A DNA stretch of 64,000 nt, from the NCBI GenBank assembly GCA_016808115.1, contig JAEQBH010004416.1, forward strand, positions 221,568 to 285,567. The letters are read 5' to 3'. Source of the stretch: Tetrastigma voinierianum. Taxonomy: Eukaryota; Streptophyta; Magnoliopsida; Vitales; Vitaceae. Below, one piece after another: positions 47,331-57,537 of this stretch. Under the pieces are notes generated by a model. It worked only from the letters and a program-made list of their open reading frames with translations. It did not search any database and was not told the DNA's origin. Position 1 is the stretch's first letter; every line of letters begins with the position of its first letter. Made by a program: the position numbers and the translations under genes.

Positions 47331-47830
47331 TAAATTCATAATCTATTTGGTTTAGTGGAGAAGAAAGGTACTTGCAATTATAAGGTAAAATCAAGAAAAT
47401 TAATGAAAGAATTTTACTAAATTATTTGGGATGTTGAAAGTGAGAAGAAATTTTATGTAAAGGTGAATTTTTTTCTAAATTTATTTGGTTATATGGAGGA
47501 GAAAATAATTTTCAAGATTTTACAAGTGAAAATTGAAGAAAATGGAAGAAAATAAATTTTTATAAATTTATTTGATGGGAGAAAATTAAAAGGAAAATCG
47601 AAAAGGAAATAAAATTTATAATTTATTTATATATGGAAAACAATTTTCTGGGCAATAATAAAAAAGGTTTAAGTATGGTATAAAATTTAAGAGAAAATGG
47701 AGAAAATAAATTTTTATAAATTTATTTGAGGTTCAAGAAATGAAAAAAAAAATGATTTGTGATTTTTTTGTGATTTTTTTAGTCGAATGAATGAGAAAAA
47801 AATTTTAATTAAAGAGAAATGAAAAAAATT
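47330..47830. repeat. AT-rich tandem repeats in alpha leader, copy 3
   Basis: Five to six diverged units with AAATAAATTTTTATAAATTT and GGTTATATGGAGGAGAAAAT, matching 20720-21240. Confidence 0.7.
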
Positions 47831-48005
47831 TATGGTGCAGAATTTTGAAGGGCTATCGCCAGATTATTGTGAGAAAGGATTTTATTGCGCAGTTGATTTA
47901 TATTGTACAGGAAGGTCAGCGCCAGATTGTATCAGTAGAATAAGTTATTTGAGCTGTAAAATACAAAACTCAGATGGCAATGATATCGACAGGTCGTTAT
48001 TTGAG

Positions 48006-48030
48006 TCACGATACAAAATTTGTATCGTGA
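48006..48030. other. 25-bp near-perfect palindrome
   Basis: Arms TCACGATACAAA and TTTGTATCGTGA meet with one central base. Located 30 bp before the GC island. Not seen intact in the other two alpha copies. Confidence 0.8.
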
Positions 48031-48059
48031 TGAGGTCATATTGGTCAGGCCAAGATACT

Positions 48060-48430
48060 GTGGCGCAAGCAGTTCGCAGCGGGCGCCAGCGGGCAAAGTA
48101 GCGCAGGCGCGCTGGCGCTGCCGCGCAGTGGCGCGCTTCAGCCGCGCAGGTGGGAGCTGGGCGCGACAGCGCGGCGCTGGCGCGCAGGTGGCGCCGGTAC
48201 GCGGGCATGCCGGGCGGCGTGAGGCGCAGCGCGGGCGTGAGCGGCGTATGGATGTTGGGCGCGCGCGGCGCGCGGGTAGGTACGGTAGGCGCGGCGTAGT
48301 ACGGGGCAGAGCGCGCGCAGTATCACGGCGTGGCGCTACGGTTTACGCGGGCCTGGCGTGGCGGCGGCGCTGCGAAGCCGGGCGTGCCGGGCCGGGTCAC
48401 TGGCTACTTTGGCATTAGCGCATCACGCCA
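48060..48430. other. GC/CpG-rich island of alpha leader, copy 3
   Basis: About 370 bp of CpG-dense low-complexity DNA (GCGCAGG, GGCGCGC, GGGCGTG words), bounded by AT-rich DNA. Same position as 21360-21812 and 40555-40870, longest of the three. Open frames on both strands are compositional. Confidence 0.8.
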
Positions 48431-48481
48431 CCACTCCGCTTTAAAACTAAATACAAGATCATGATCGCTCATGAGTCATTA

Positions 48482-48499
48482 AATGAACACTCGTTCATT
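48482..48499. other. Conserved palindrome AATGAAC..GTTCATT, copy 3
   Basis: AATGAACACTCGTTCATT: 7-bp arms around a 4-base loop, followed by GTGTAACAAAATTTT. Third occurrence in the same place of the alpha leader. Confidence 0.75.
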
Positions 48500-49020
48500 G
48501 TGTAACAAAATTTTTTCAAAAAACAAAGCAATATTTATTAAATTCAAATAAAATAAAATCAAATCAAATAAATTTTGATAAAATTTTCGGAAAATAAAAT
48601 TTCAAAATAAATTTTTTGAAAAATAATATTTTATGAAAGTTTAATATTTTAAATGAATTGATTGGCGATACTAATCAGTTATGTGCTGACGAAGGTCTCG
48701 CTGCGTTGCGCCTTAGATACTGTATTGATTTAACTACCATTTGAAATGATCGCGTAGTTATATCAAATTATATGCATGTGATGCGAGGAAAATACCGGGT
48801 GAATGCTATGTCGGGAATTATGACCAGGGATTTAAAGTCAAATGAAAACAAGAGCCTAGAACTTTATAGAATTAAAATGGAATTGGCTGGTTGAATCGGC
48901 ACCAATTTCTATAAGTTTCGAACGCTGGTCTATAGTCGCCAAGTCTATTAGTAATCGATCCGCATTACGAATGCGTAATCGAAATGAAAAATTAATTGAT
49001 TTTTGCTGCTATGCTGATTG
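48500..49020 (+). other. AT-rich run and pre-gag region, copy 3
   Basis: AAATAAAATTTT runs to about 48650, then the GTTGCGCCTTAGATACTG block and a non-coding stretch matching 41100-41400. Confidence 0.6.
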
Positions 49021-49420
49021 TGTGTAAATGGTCGATAGAGGACGAGATGTGAGAGGACGCCCACGGGTAATCGGGTCGTACCATCGGCTAAATCACTTCA
49101 AAGAAACAGACGCACTCACAGCCAGAGAGGTCGGTGGTGTTGCAGAGGCCGCACAAAGGAAGTAGAAAGGTGGTTGATGGAGATCCTAGTACCTCCAGAG
49201 GGTTTGTGATTTATCATCCCCGATTCATGGGGTAGAGATCCGGCTGTGGTGGTAGACCATTGGTCTGGCAGAATGGCAAAGTGTTAGAGGCATGAGATTA
49301 CCTCCTCGACACGCACGTGATTAGACACGCGCCCCAGGCCAGAGTAGAATGAGGCCCAAACATGGTGAAACGCGGGCGACCTTCAGAGACCTAGAGGAGT
49401 CACAGACATGAATTTCCTGG
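49021..49420 (+). pseudogene. Alpha gag remnant, copy 3
   Basis: Basic N-terminus equivalent near 49030-49080 (DRGRDVRGRPRVIG over two frames), then a VVDHW..AEWQSVRG region near 49245-49290. Ends as in the other copies without capsid C-terminal half or zinc knuckle. Confidence 0.6.
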
Positions 49421-49479
49421 GCGACAGGCTAAAACAGGTACTCATATGCGCCGTGGCGCTGCGCAGTTAGAGATCTCGG

Positions 49480-50455
49480 CGACCAACGCAAATGGACCTC
49501 GGCGACGCGGATATGTCAGAGTTCGGCGTCATCCCTCGGGATGGATCAGGCTGATGCCTTTGCAGCGCTGCCATCACTGTGAGCCAGAGAGTTACCGCCA
49601 CACAGGATCGTGACCTCGTGGTTGTACCAGGGGCAACGATTCTTGCCCCGCATGCATATGGAGTCCGCGCTATGATACCGGGCGTTAGCTGCCAGCCTCA
49701 TTCTAGAGGATCCAGGTGAGAACGCACTAGATCTACCTATGGCTTCAAAGGAGTACGCTAATATTCTTCCGTGATGAGCTACCCGGACGACTACCCACAT
49801 AGGATGTAGACTCTCGGGATCGAGTCGCACCGGTACTTAAACGATTCGGCAATAGATTCCGCATAGATGGCAACGGCCAGTCGTAGGTGGAACCCGGCAG
49901 CCCAATCATGGGCGGCTGGTCGACGGGCGGATTATTAGAATCGAAAGACTCACCCGGGCGCTTGCCCGAGCGCGGCGAAGAGGCAAGAATTCTTCGCCGC
50001 GGAAGCGGCTATATGATGCGTGGAACTCGGTTATGATCCATAATCGGTGTGATCGGAGTCAATGGTGATAGATGGATTTATTTGATCACCGAGAGGCGCG
50101 AAGCCCAACGCATATAGACTTTCGTGACCGCTGTCATCGTACCTGAGAGTTAGGATGGCGGTCCCCGCAGACCGCGCTGTGACGCGTCAGCACTCGAGCT
50201 TACGCGATGCCTTGATCGACTTAGGCGCCAATGCAGATCTCAGCCGGATCTTTACGTGCTAGGTGTTCAACTCATTCAGATCAACACGAGTTTCGGATGA
50301 TACTTTGATCTACCTCGTGCCGTATAATGTTGAGTGTCACTGAGGGATCAGTTACAATGTCGAGATCATCACCGATACCAAGTTCAGAAGTGCAGTTTTG
50401 GCTTATCGAGGGAGATTTTCGGGGACACGCAGTCAGCACTACTATGTCAAATTTC
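49480..50455 (+). pseudogene. Alpha protease-RT remnant, copy 3 (truncated)
   Basis: Protease end near 49510-49545 (MSEFGVI, PRDGS), RT entry near 49840, and a DDTLIYL version of the catalytic loop encoded at 50296-50316. The alignment to the other copies stops at about 50455, where pararetroviral RT begins on the same strand; RNase H, integrase and 3' LTR are missing. Confidence 0.7.
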
Positions 50456-50925
50456 ACCTAGAGGGAATGAAAGTAAAAGTGATGTTGTGAAATATCTAAC
50501 ATCACACTAGATTTTTGAAACAAGAATTTCCAAAAATATCCATCGTTCATATCCCAACGGAGCCGGTATCCCGGGTATCGCTCTCCGTAATTTCCAAATA
50601 TGATGATCGAAACATTCAATGAATACACTGACTTTCCATTAAGGTTTATACCTACGATGTTCCATATTTCAAATCTAACTGAGGAGCACTCAAATGATTT
50701 AAAAATCTTCAAAAAAATTGTAAGAGATAATGGTCTAGTAATCGCAATAAAACTAAACGGAAACAATAACATTAGGGTTTTGTGGATCTGATATTCATCA
50801 AGGCCAAATAAAACCTATACAAAGAGCAATAGATTTAAAACAAACTTCCGGCTGGAATCAAAGATAAAAACATGCCATGTGCCGCTGTCTCTGTGAAGCC
50901 TAATCCATAAATATGTAAATGACTC
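50456..50925 (+). pseudogene. EPRV copy 2: reverse-transcriptase fragment
   Basis: One frame (50600-50791) reads NLTEEHSNDLKIFKKIVRDN and GLVIAIKLNGNNN, the RT thumb region just after the YIDD loop, and is matched by the minus-strand RT arm at 6590-6800. The YIDD itself is not intact here. The reading continues to an IHKYVND block ending near 50922, where the delta insert starts. RNase H resumes at 53589. Confidence 0.7.
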
Positions 50926-50947
50926 GTGACTAAATAATATTTTAGCT

Positions 50948-51022
50948 TTGACTAAGTTTAACTAAGTTTGACTTAAGTTTGACCAAATTTAATTAAGCCG
51001 ATCAAGATTGACTAAGTTTGAC
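50948..51022 (+). promoter_or_regulatory. Cluster of five TTGAC (W-box-like) motifs
   Basis: TTGAC at 50948, 50968, 50979, 51008 and 51018, within a repeated (T)TTGACTAAGTT context, about 190 bp upstream of a TATA-like CTATATAAAA (51211-51220). TTGAC is the core bound by plant WRKY factors. Whether it is functional is an inference. Confidence 0.45.
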
Positions 51023-52529
51023 TTTTCAGGAGGCTAGTTTTAGGTTAATCTAAGACACTATTCTCGTAGGTCTCACTGATATACGAGTTCATAGATGCGA
51101 ACGCCACAATCCGACTTACTTTTATAAAAAGTTACTACCATTAGAAGTTCAGTATAACTTTATCAAAGGTCCAAGTTCTCATTCCTGGATTTTTAATTAA
51201 AGTGACCTAGACCTATATAAAATATAGCTTGTGATACTAAATGAAAACCCTGGAAGCCTAAAATAACACTTGAGCCCCAAAACCTAAGAGGAAACCCCCA
51301 ACCGGACACCTTTGGGGTTTAGTAGCCTAATTCCTCGCGCGCCGTGAGAAATCGGACGGTGACGGTGCGTACCACTGGCTCGAGTTATCAGACACGCGCC
51401 ACTACCAGCGCACCGCCGACCGATGCTGGCTAAAATTTCATGCCAATCCGCCGCCGGACGCTGGCCGGATTCGCCGTTAACTGACATACCGTACATTTTT
51501 CAACGGCGTTTTGATTGCAATTTTCCGCCACCAAAGCAATTCTATAGTCTTTTTCACCATTTTTTCGATCTTCACTCATTCACGCGGGTCCTTTAGATTC
51601 TCACTGTTTGAAGTTACAACGAAAAACAAAACGCCGGGCGGTTAGATCGAAGTTTTCCGCCATACCACAGCATCGCCTGAACTGGCGTAATGGTACCAAT
51701 GAGCTCCTGGTCTCGGGTCATTGATACGTGGTCGAAATTTTGACATCGCCAATAGGTTTCCATTTTAGGTTGTTTCGTAATTAATAGAAGCCTGGATCAA
51801 ATAGAGTATCAATTGGTCAAATTCACAAACAGTTGTATTAGTGAAATCTGATGTTTTAGAATTATCGGATCAGCTCAATTCGAAATTAGCTCTAGGTGAA
51901 AATCCCACCGTATCGTCTAGGGCATTTGCGTAATTAAGACCATTTGAGTCCAATTTGGATGGTTTTTAGTTCTACAGTTATTCAAGGCCTTCGGCATCCT
52001 AAGGCTGCTGGTTCAGCGTATTAGAGCCGCGTAGTTTTTATCTATAATACAGCACTACGGCCGAGACGCATCCCCGCAGGGAGCAGACCGGAGCGCCTAG
52101 TCCAGGAGTTAGTTTATATGCTTTTTAAAATGATTTGGGTTATTAAGATATATCTATTGTGATAAAATAATTCACGTATAATCGTTTGATCAAAATGGGT
52201 TATTGTATCTAAACATGATTTTGCTTCGAGTAAATGTTATTATTTCATGTGAATTTCAATGCATCAATTATTTGCAAAGCCATTTGTTCTTGATGAGTTT
52301 GGTGTTTGAGCATTTTGAGTACATGGATTAAAGTTGTAAACTATCTTGAAAAATTATTGTTAAAAGGCGGATCTGAGATTCGTGATCCACTCTCTAATAC
52401 GTATTGTTGGTGCGTATATGAGGCGCAACGTTATATTGAGTTACTACGCACGGCCGGCACCGCGGAGCGCGATATTAGTTGCCATGGACGCTAGCCATTC
52501 GGGAGATTATTAGAGGATACGATGGACAA

Positions 52530-52835
52530 AGTTCACTTGAGGCTTAGTGCCACGGATGGCCAAAGCGATCGGAGGTTTGATAAAGATGATGCGCTGGTTT
52601 ACCCGAGGTTATTTAGAAAAGATGGATGTCAGTCGACTGAGGTTTATTAAAAAGACAGTGATGGTCGGGTCATTTTGAGGTTTAGCAGCGCGCCACGATG
52701 GCCGGTCTACCTGAGGTTTTGTTACTGCCACGTGATGGCCGGCCCACTTGAGGCTTGTTAGTTGCCACGTTGATGGCCGGGTCTACTCCGGAGGTTTGCT
52801 AGTTGCCACGCAGATGGCGGGTGTAACCACAGTTC
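52530..52835 (+). repeat. Minisatellite, about 37-bp unit x 8
   Basis: Eight units, each starting GAGGTTT or GAGGCTT and continuing (G)TTAGTTGCCACG.GATGGCCGGGTCTACT in the best copies. The last four units are closest to each other; the first four are degenerate. No homologous array elsewhere in the window. Confidence 0.8.
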
Positions 52836-53588
52836 ATTCGCTGTCACGGTCGTAGGTCGCCACTAATTTTCTATGATGGGTATGTATGATACGTTGTTTC
52901 AAATATAAAGCATAACTATTTTAATACTCGACGGCATTTCGTGCTATCTTAATACTCACACATACATGTTTTGTGCTTCGGGCTTATGCTGTGTATGCAT
53001 TTTTGCGCCTTTCTCAACATCGTGGCTTCGCCATTCAGGAGCAAAGATCATACATTTGACGTAAAAGTCGGTTTTCAGAGCGTTTTAAACTGGGAACTTT
53101 ACAAAGAGGAATCTTGAAGGTTTTGAGAGAAGAAACTACTGCAAAGAGAAAAAATGTTATTTTCCTTATAAATTATGCTACTCACCAGATTATCTCACAT
53201 TATTGTTTTTAAACTGCCTCAGTCCACAGATCAGAGTACCTATTCGCGCCGGGGATTTGACGCGCTTCCTCTCGCCATACCGCCGACCTATTGCATTTAT
53301 CTCATTTGTGTTTATGTATTGGACTTATTCACTTATCATCGGTACCCCTAACTACAATACTCTTAGAATGCTCGACATTAGTATTAAACTCATTGAGTCT
53401 TATGTGCATGATTTGGTTACGAACACTACCTCGGATAGCCTGCCGTGGATTTATCTGGTATATTCGAGGTATTATAAAGGTATTTACTTTTCTTTGAAGG
53501 GGCCTCTTTGCATTCCTGTGATTGCAAGCAATGGACCTACTAGCGGACTAATACCCGGTACTCGAAGGGTATCCGCCGGGTCCTCACA

Positions 53589-54134
53589 ATGTAGCTGAGT
53601 TTTACCCCAAATCTTAGGATTTTAATCAAGCCTTTATTTCAAAGGTTAAAGAAAACCCTTTACCTTGGTCCGAGGAATATACCTTGGTGAGTCAATGTCA
53701 AAATCCAGGCTAAGGAATCTCCTTGCTTGTGTATCCTCATACCTGTAAGCCTTCCTATTATAAGACAGATGCCTCTAATATAGATATGGTGGATTTTAAA
53801 ACAAGAGTTTTCGAAAATAAAATTTCCAATTGCGTTGATTTCACTTTTTGTGGTTCGAAGTGGTCCATAATTCGAATTATTCAAGGCAAAGAAATTTTAC
53901 TATTGTTTATATCTAAAATTCCTCTGCAAAGTGATGTTTTCAACAAAAATTTCTTTTAAGAGTTGATTGCAAAAGCGCAAAAGAAAATATTGTAAAAAGA
54001 TGTTCAAAATTTAATACTTCAAAATACATTTTTCGCAGATGATGTTTATTTTATCTGCTTTTGATTTTGAAATTGAATTTAATAAAGGATCTTCAAATGT
54101 TTTAATTTGATTTTCACGGGAATTTTTATAGAAA
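53589..54134 (+). pseudogene. EPRV copy 2: RNase H domain
   Basis: PWSEEYTLV lies near 53664, then the RNase H catalytic KTDAS at 53762-53776 within an open stretch (53723-53959). The sequence continues through a broken IDCKSAKE-like block (53960-53990) and FDFEIEFNKGSSNV (54061-54102), the C-terminal end of plant pararetroviral RNase H. The domain removes the RNA template during reverse transcription. It contains frameshifts near 53950 and 54040. Confidence 0.75.
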
Positions 54135-55580
54135 ATGAGCGGTGCAAAAGCCGATCTAATCAAACCTACTCTAAAAGCCTATGTAATGAGTAAGGCCTCC
54201 AAACTTCAAATCGCTTCGGTTTTTGGGAAAACTCAACCTTTCTTTTTTTTCGCAACACTAACTCCAAAATTTGTATACCAAATAAAAGAGAACAAAAATT
54301 GTTATTTAAATTTTAGAACTCGATCATGAGTCATTTCGTGAGATTGAGGTCAAAAGATTTTCAAATGAAAAGTGTTTCATCAATCAAATACTAAAACCTA
54401 CAGAATTTACGAATCTACTCAGAGATACTGAGTTCCGTTCAAATATCTCAAGTGTCATGAACCCCGAGGTAATGATTTGTTTTACTCAAATGCAAAATTT
54501 TGAAAGCCACAATGAAAAGGATTGAAGCCAAAATATTTACCCATTAAAGATTCTCCGAATGATTTTGATCTCAAACTTTTGATTTTTACACTACAAAAAT
54601 GCTTGGTACTATACTTTCAGATTGTGTCAAAAACTCATTCTGGTTTTTTAACTGGATGAAAAGTCTAAAAACTTTCCAAATCTGGTTCGTGAATGATGGC
54701 TTCTCATGGAGTTTAATCCAAATATCATCTCAAATCACCAAAATTTTTATTATTTCCAAATCAAATCGTGAAAGCTTTTTCCTCCGGAAAGAAGGCTATT
54801 CACTTTCTTGTTCTCAATTAAGAATCCCTTGATTCTTGTTGGATTTGTGAAAATTTCCATCAATCCCATCCAAGCCCATTCCCAAGTTTTTGGCTAGGAA
54901 TCTGAAAATCAAATGGTGGCCGCTTTCAAATCTCCAAGCCCAAAGCTTTGATGCCACAAATGGACCTGGCTTCCAAAAGCCCACTTAAAAAGCCTCTTCT
55001 TCAAAGGCCAAGGTACTGTTTGTCCCAACCTTGCCAGCCTAATAACAAGAAACCCATTTCCTTCAAATACAGCTTATGGTGGCCTATCTCAAACAAACTA
55101 AGCAGAAGTGACAGAGACGCTTCAAAACTCACGACCGACTCGTATTTATGATGACATGCCACGCACAAAATTTTCTTCCAGCAAAAATGAAGACATGTGC
55201 TACTGCCTCCCTTCACTCCTTGAGTAAGGGATGATAAGGAGGATATCAACATCTCAAAGCCTTTGCCTCCTGTGAGAATGTACGCTGTGCCTAAAATCTC
55301 TTAAGAAATCAAATTGATGCTTCCTGGCTGTGATTTAATGAAGAATGAAAACTGACCTACAAGTGGGTGTGGTGATAGCATCTTAGATCATTTCAAACGC
55401 TGACAAAGGTTGTCCCCACTTTCAAAAAGCAAAAGCCCACTTTGCAGAAGAAAACAAAATTGGTCGACACAAAAGCAGGATCTTCAAAAAAAGCAAGAGA
55501 CATGACTAAAAAGTATGCGATCTTCTTTCAAAAGTCATACGTGGATCCATCAAAGTGGACGCTCAAAGTTTTACTTAACC
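54135..55580 (+). pseudogene. EPRV copy 2: ORF downstream of polymerase and 3' region
   Basis: An ATG at 54135 (MSGAKADLIKPTLKAYVMSK...) opens 64 codons, then broken frames continue to about 54840 (for example NEKCFINQILKPTEFTNLLR around 54375). A protein-coding second ORF after the polymerase occurs in some plant pararetroviral genera; its function is unknown to me. 54840-55580 is non-coding with AAAGCCCACTT repeats (55423 and nearby) and a TAAGGGATGATAAGG motif (55225) of the kind found in pararetroviral enhancers. Confidence 0.5.
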
Positions 55581-55587
55581 AAAATTT

Positions 55588-55596
55588 CCTATAAGG
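55588..55596 (+). promoter_or_regulatory. Putative EPRV pregenomic promoter TATA box
   Basis: CCTATAAGG followed by AGGGGTTGTCCC and then GAGAGAGAGAG, located between the downstream ORF and the movement-protein ORF, the normal place of the pregenomic RNA promoter. The as-1-like and repeat motifs lie upstream. Activity cannot be judged from sequence. Confidence 0.55.
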
Positions 55597-56170
55597 AGGG
55601 GTTGTCCCTTAGCTTGTGCGCATTTGAGAGAGAGAGAGGGCAATAGAGGTGAGAAGCTCGAGAGCCTTGTATCCAACTTTGCTACAAGCTTTCCCCGATC
55701 AAAAAGTTTAAATCAAAGTTTGTAAGTTTTCAAAGTTCAATAAATTTCAATTCAAATTTCACATCGTTTTTATTTGATTCAAAATTGTGCACCGTTTGTA
55801 ATGTTTGTTCAAATATACTAACTTCAAATAATATATATCAGTTGGAAACCTTGGAACCTCCTGAACTCCATCATGGGTGTTTAAATGAAAAACTCAAGAA
55901 GAGCATAACGCCACAGACTTTTGAAGAAATCAAATTTATCACATTCCTCGCTTCAAAATTTTACTATTTATCGCTTTAAAAAATATATATGTTCAAATTG
56001 TTTAAGGTCCGGTAGAGAATTCTGCATCGAGCTGTAAGTCTGGCAAAACTTTGATTAATTTTGTATTTGTATTCTTTCAAATAATCAGGATTCCATAATA
56101 AGGTCAGTCACTCACAGTATCCGTTATCAAATAGAAAGCCCCAGGTGCAGGTGGCGGTCCCGCAGGGTCC
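55597..56170 (+). other. EPRV intergenic leader
   Basis: From the putative promoter to the movement-protein ORF. It carries a (GA)n run (55626-55640), a poly(A) signal (55739-55744), and short open frames (for example 55785-55979) that may be leader small ORFs. I cannot find a convincing tRNA primer site. Its last part resembles 8590-8690 of copy 1. Confidence 0.5.
55739..55744 (+). terminator. Putative EPRV poly(A) signal
   Basis: AATAAA about 145 bp downstream of the putative TATA box. In plant pararetroviruses the signal lies in the transcript's terminal repeat close to the promoter, so that it is bypassed the first time and used the second. Confidence 0.45.
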
Positions 56171-57240
56171 TCTAAATGTTAGAATCCCACCATCGTAGAA
56201 AGGATAGAGTCGTCAAATCCCATCAAAAATTTGTGGTGGGTACTAGTTCAAATACTAGTTCATCCAGGATAGATGAAACACCAGATAAACATAAGAAAAC
56301 ACCTAACAATTTGAAACAAACTGCTTCTATAGAAGATTGGGAACAAGATATCAAAAATTGGGAAATGCCAAAACAAAAATATTAAAGAATTATACAAAAT
56401 AGAACTTTTGAATCTAAAAAGATTATAGAATCAAAAATCAAAATACTCATTCAATAGGTTCTGAGATGCAACTATTTGAACTTCTAGATCTTAAGGATCT
56501 AGGAACAACCAAAGAAAATTCAAAATTCTACAGGAGCTATCCAGAGCAAAACCCAAACTCCTTAACTGTGTTAGGTTAGATAAACTTATATGTATATGTC
56601 TGATGCAAGACATAACAAATCTGTGATTCCCTTTTAGGATTAATGGAAATAAATACATCGCTTTGACCGCATTTCACCGTTATCCAAATCTAGAGTTAGA
56701 CTCGTATGAATGATAAGAGCATCCATAAAGCCTTAACTCAAAGCCATTCAAACTCAAAATTATGACATGGATCCTGTGTCAAGAATATACTATGTGATAA
56801 GGTAGTACTTGCAAAGAATGACTCCTTAGTTAATCCAAATTGCCTTTGTCTCTACCAAAAGATCACATTAATTTGGCAAGCAAATGAGAAAATTCAACAA
56901 ATTAGTAATTCTAAAATCATTCCATGGGAATGTTTAACATAACTCGAATGGAATTTTCAACAACTCTTAACAAAACCGATTGAATGGGCAAAACTTCTTA
57001 TCCATTAGAAGATGGATAAGGAAATGTTCAAATTAATTTTGAGCTAAGAAAGAAAACTTAATAAGATCATATTCCGTATATTCTAATTTTATTTAGAAAT
57101 TAGAACCTTCCTGCATAAGATCAAAATGTCTAAATCTAAACTTAATTTGTGGTTAAAGTAGACTATTCATCTACTCATTCCATTTAAATATGTGATCGAA
57201 CTAAACATTCAAACTTCAGATAGGTTCCAAGATTTTCAAA
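56171..57240 (+). pseudogene. EPRV copy 2: movement-protein region
   Basis: Opens with 69 codons at 56176-56385 (serine- and lysine-rich, ending near DWEQDIKNWE), followed by a 30K-superfamily-type core: a CDSLLGLMEIN block encoded at 56622-56654 with an aromatic FTV block after it, then LEWNF near 56946. The 30K movement proteins form tubules or modify plasmodesmata. Stops and frameshifts break it at least six times. Order and motif together support Caulimoviridae; genus (florendovirus- or petuvirus-like) is an inference. Confidence 0.65.
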
Positions 57241-57537
57241 TGATGTCGTTCTCAAATGATGAGCCCTTCTAAATTTCAATACATGGATGATACAAAGAGA
57301 AATGTGTTTGAAAGAGAAAAGAATACTTGAGAAAAGACAAAATCAAGAATATAAAGAAAATAATGGTTTTTCAAAATTATCTCAAGAAACAAAAGAGAAA
57401 TTCTAGAGAATCAATGGTATCAAACTATGGAAACAATGGAAATAAGATTCGGCAAGTAGCAAGAAAAATCGCTTCCTCTTCTTCGTCTCAACAAAAAGGT
57501 GTTCATTTCTCATCTCAAGATAAATCTCTGTCTACAT
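57241..57537 (+). pseudogene. EPRV copy 2: region after movement protein, left part
   Basis: An open frame (57327-57537 of 57327-57686) starts MRKDKIKNIKKIMVFQNYLK and is lysine/serine-rich, collinear with 9800-9955 of copy 1. It is interrupted by a solo LTR, so its C-terminal codons after 57537 come from the LTR. Domain unknown; a capsid region would be expected. Confidence 0.5.

Larger units (their letters stand above)
50926..53588 (+). mobile_element. Insert delta: putative solo LTR in EPRV polymerase
   Basis: A 2.66-kb block with no pol similarity splits the EPRV polymerase between RT and RNase H. It begins near TGACTAAATAATATT and ends near TCCTCACA (TG...CA), has five TTGAC motifs at its start, a CTATATAAAA box near 51211, a GC-richer middle and a minisatellite. 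This suits a solo LTR of a large-LTR gypsy element, but no second copy is in the window to confirm ends, and no clear target-site duplication is visible. A 131-codon open frame at 53203-53598 runs into viral sequence and has no recognisable domain. Confidence 0.5.

Noticed and set aside
53203..53598. 131-codon open frame
   Set aside because: Lies across the end of the delta insert into EPRV sequence; no domain, no homologous copy in the window, and the ATG has no supporting context.
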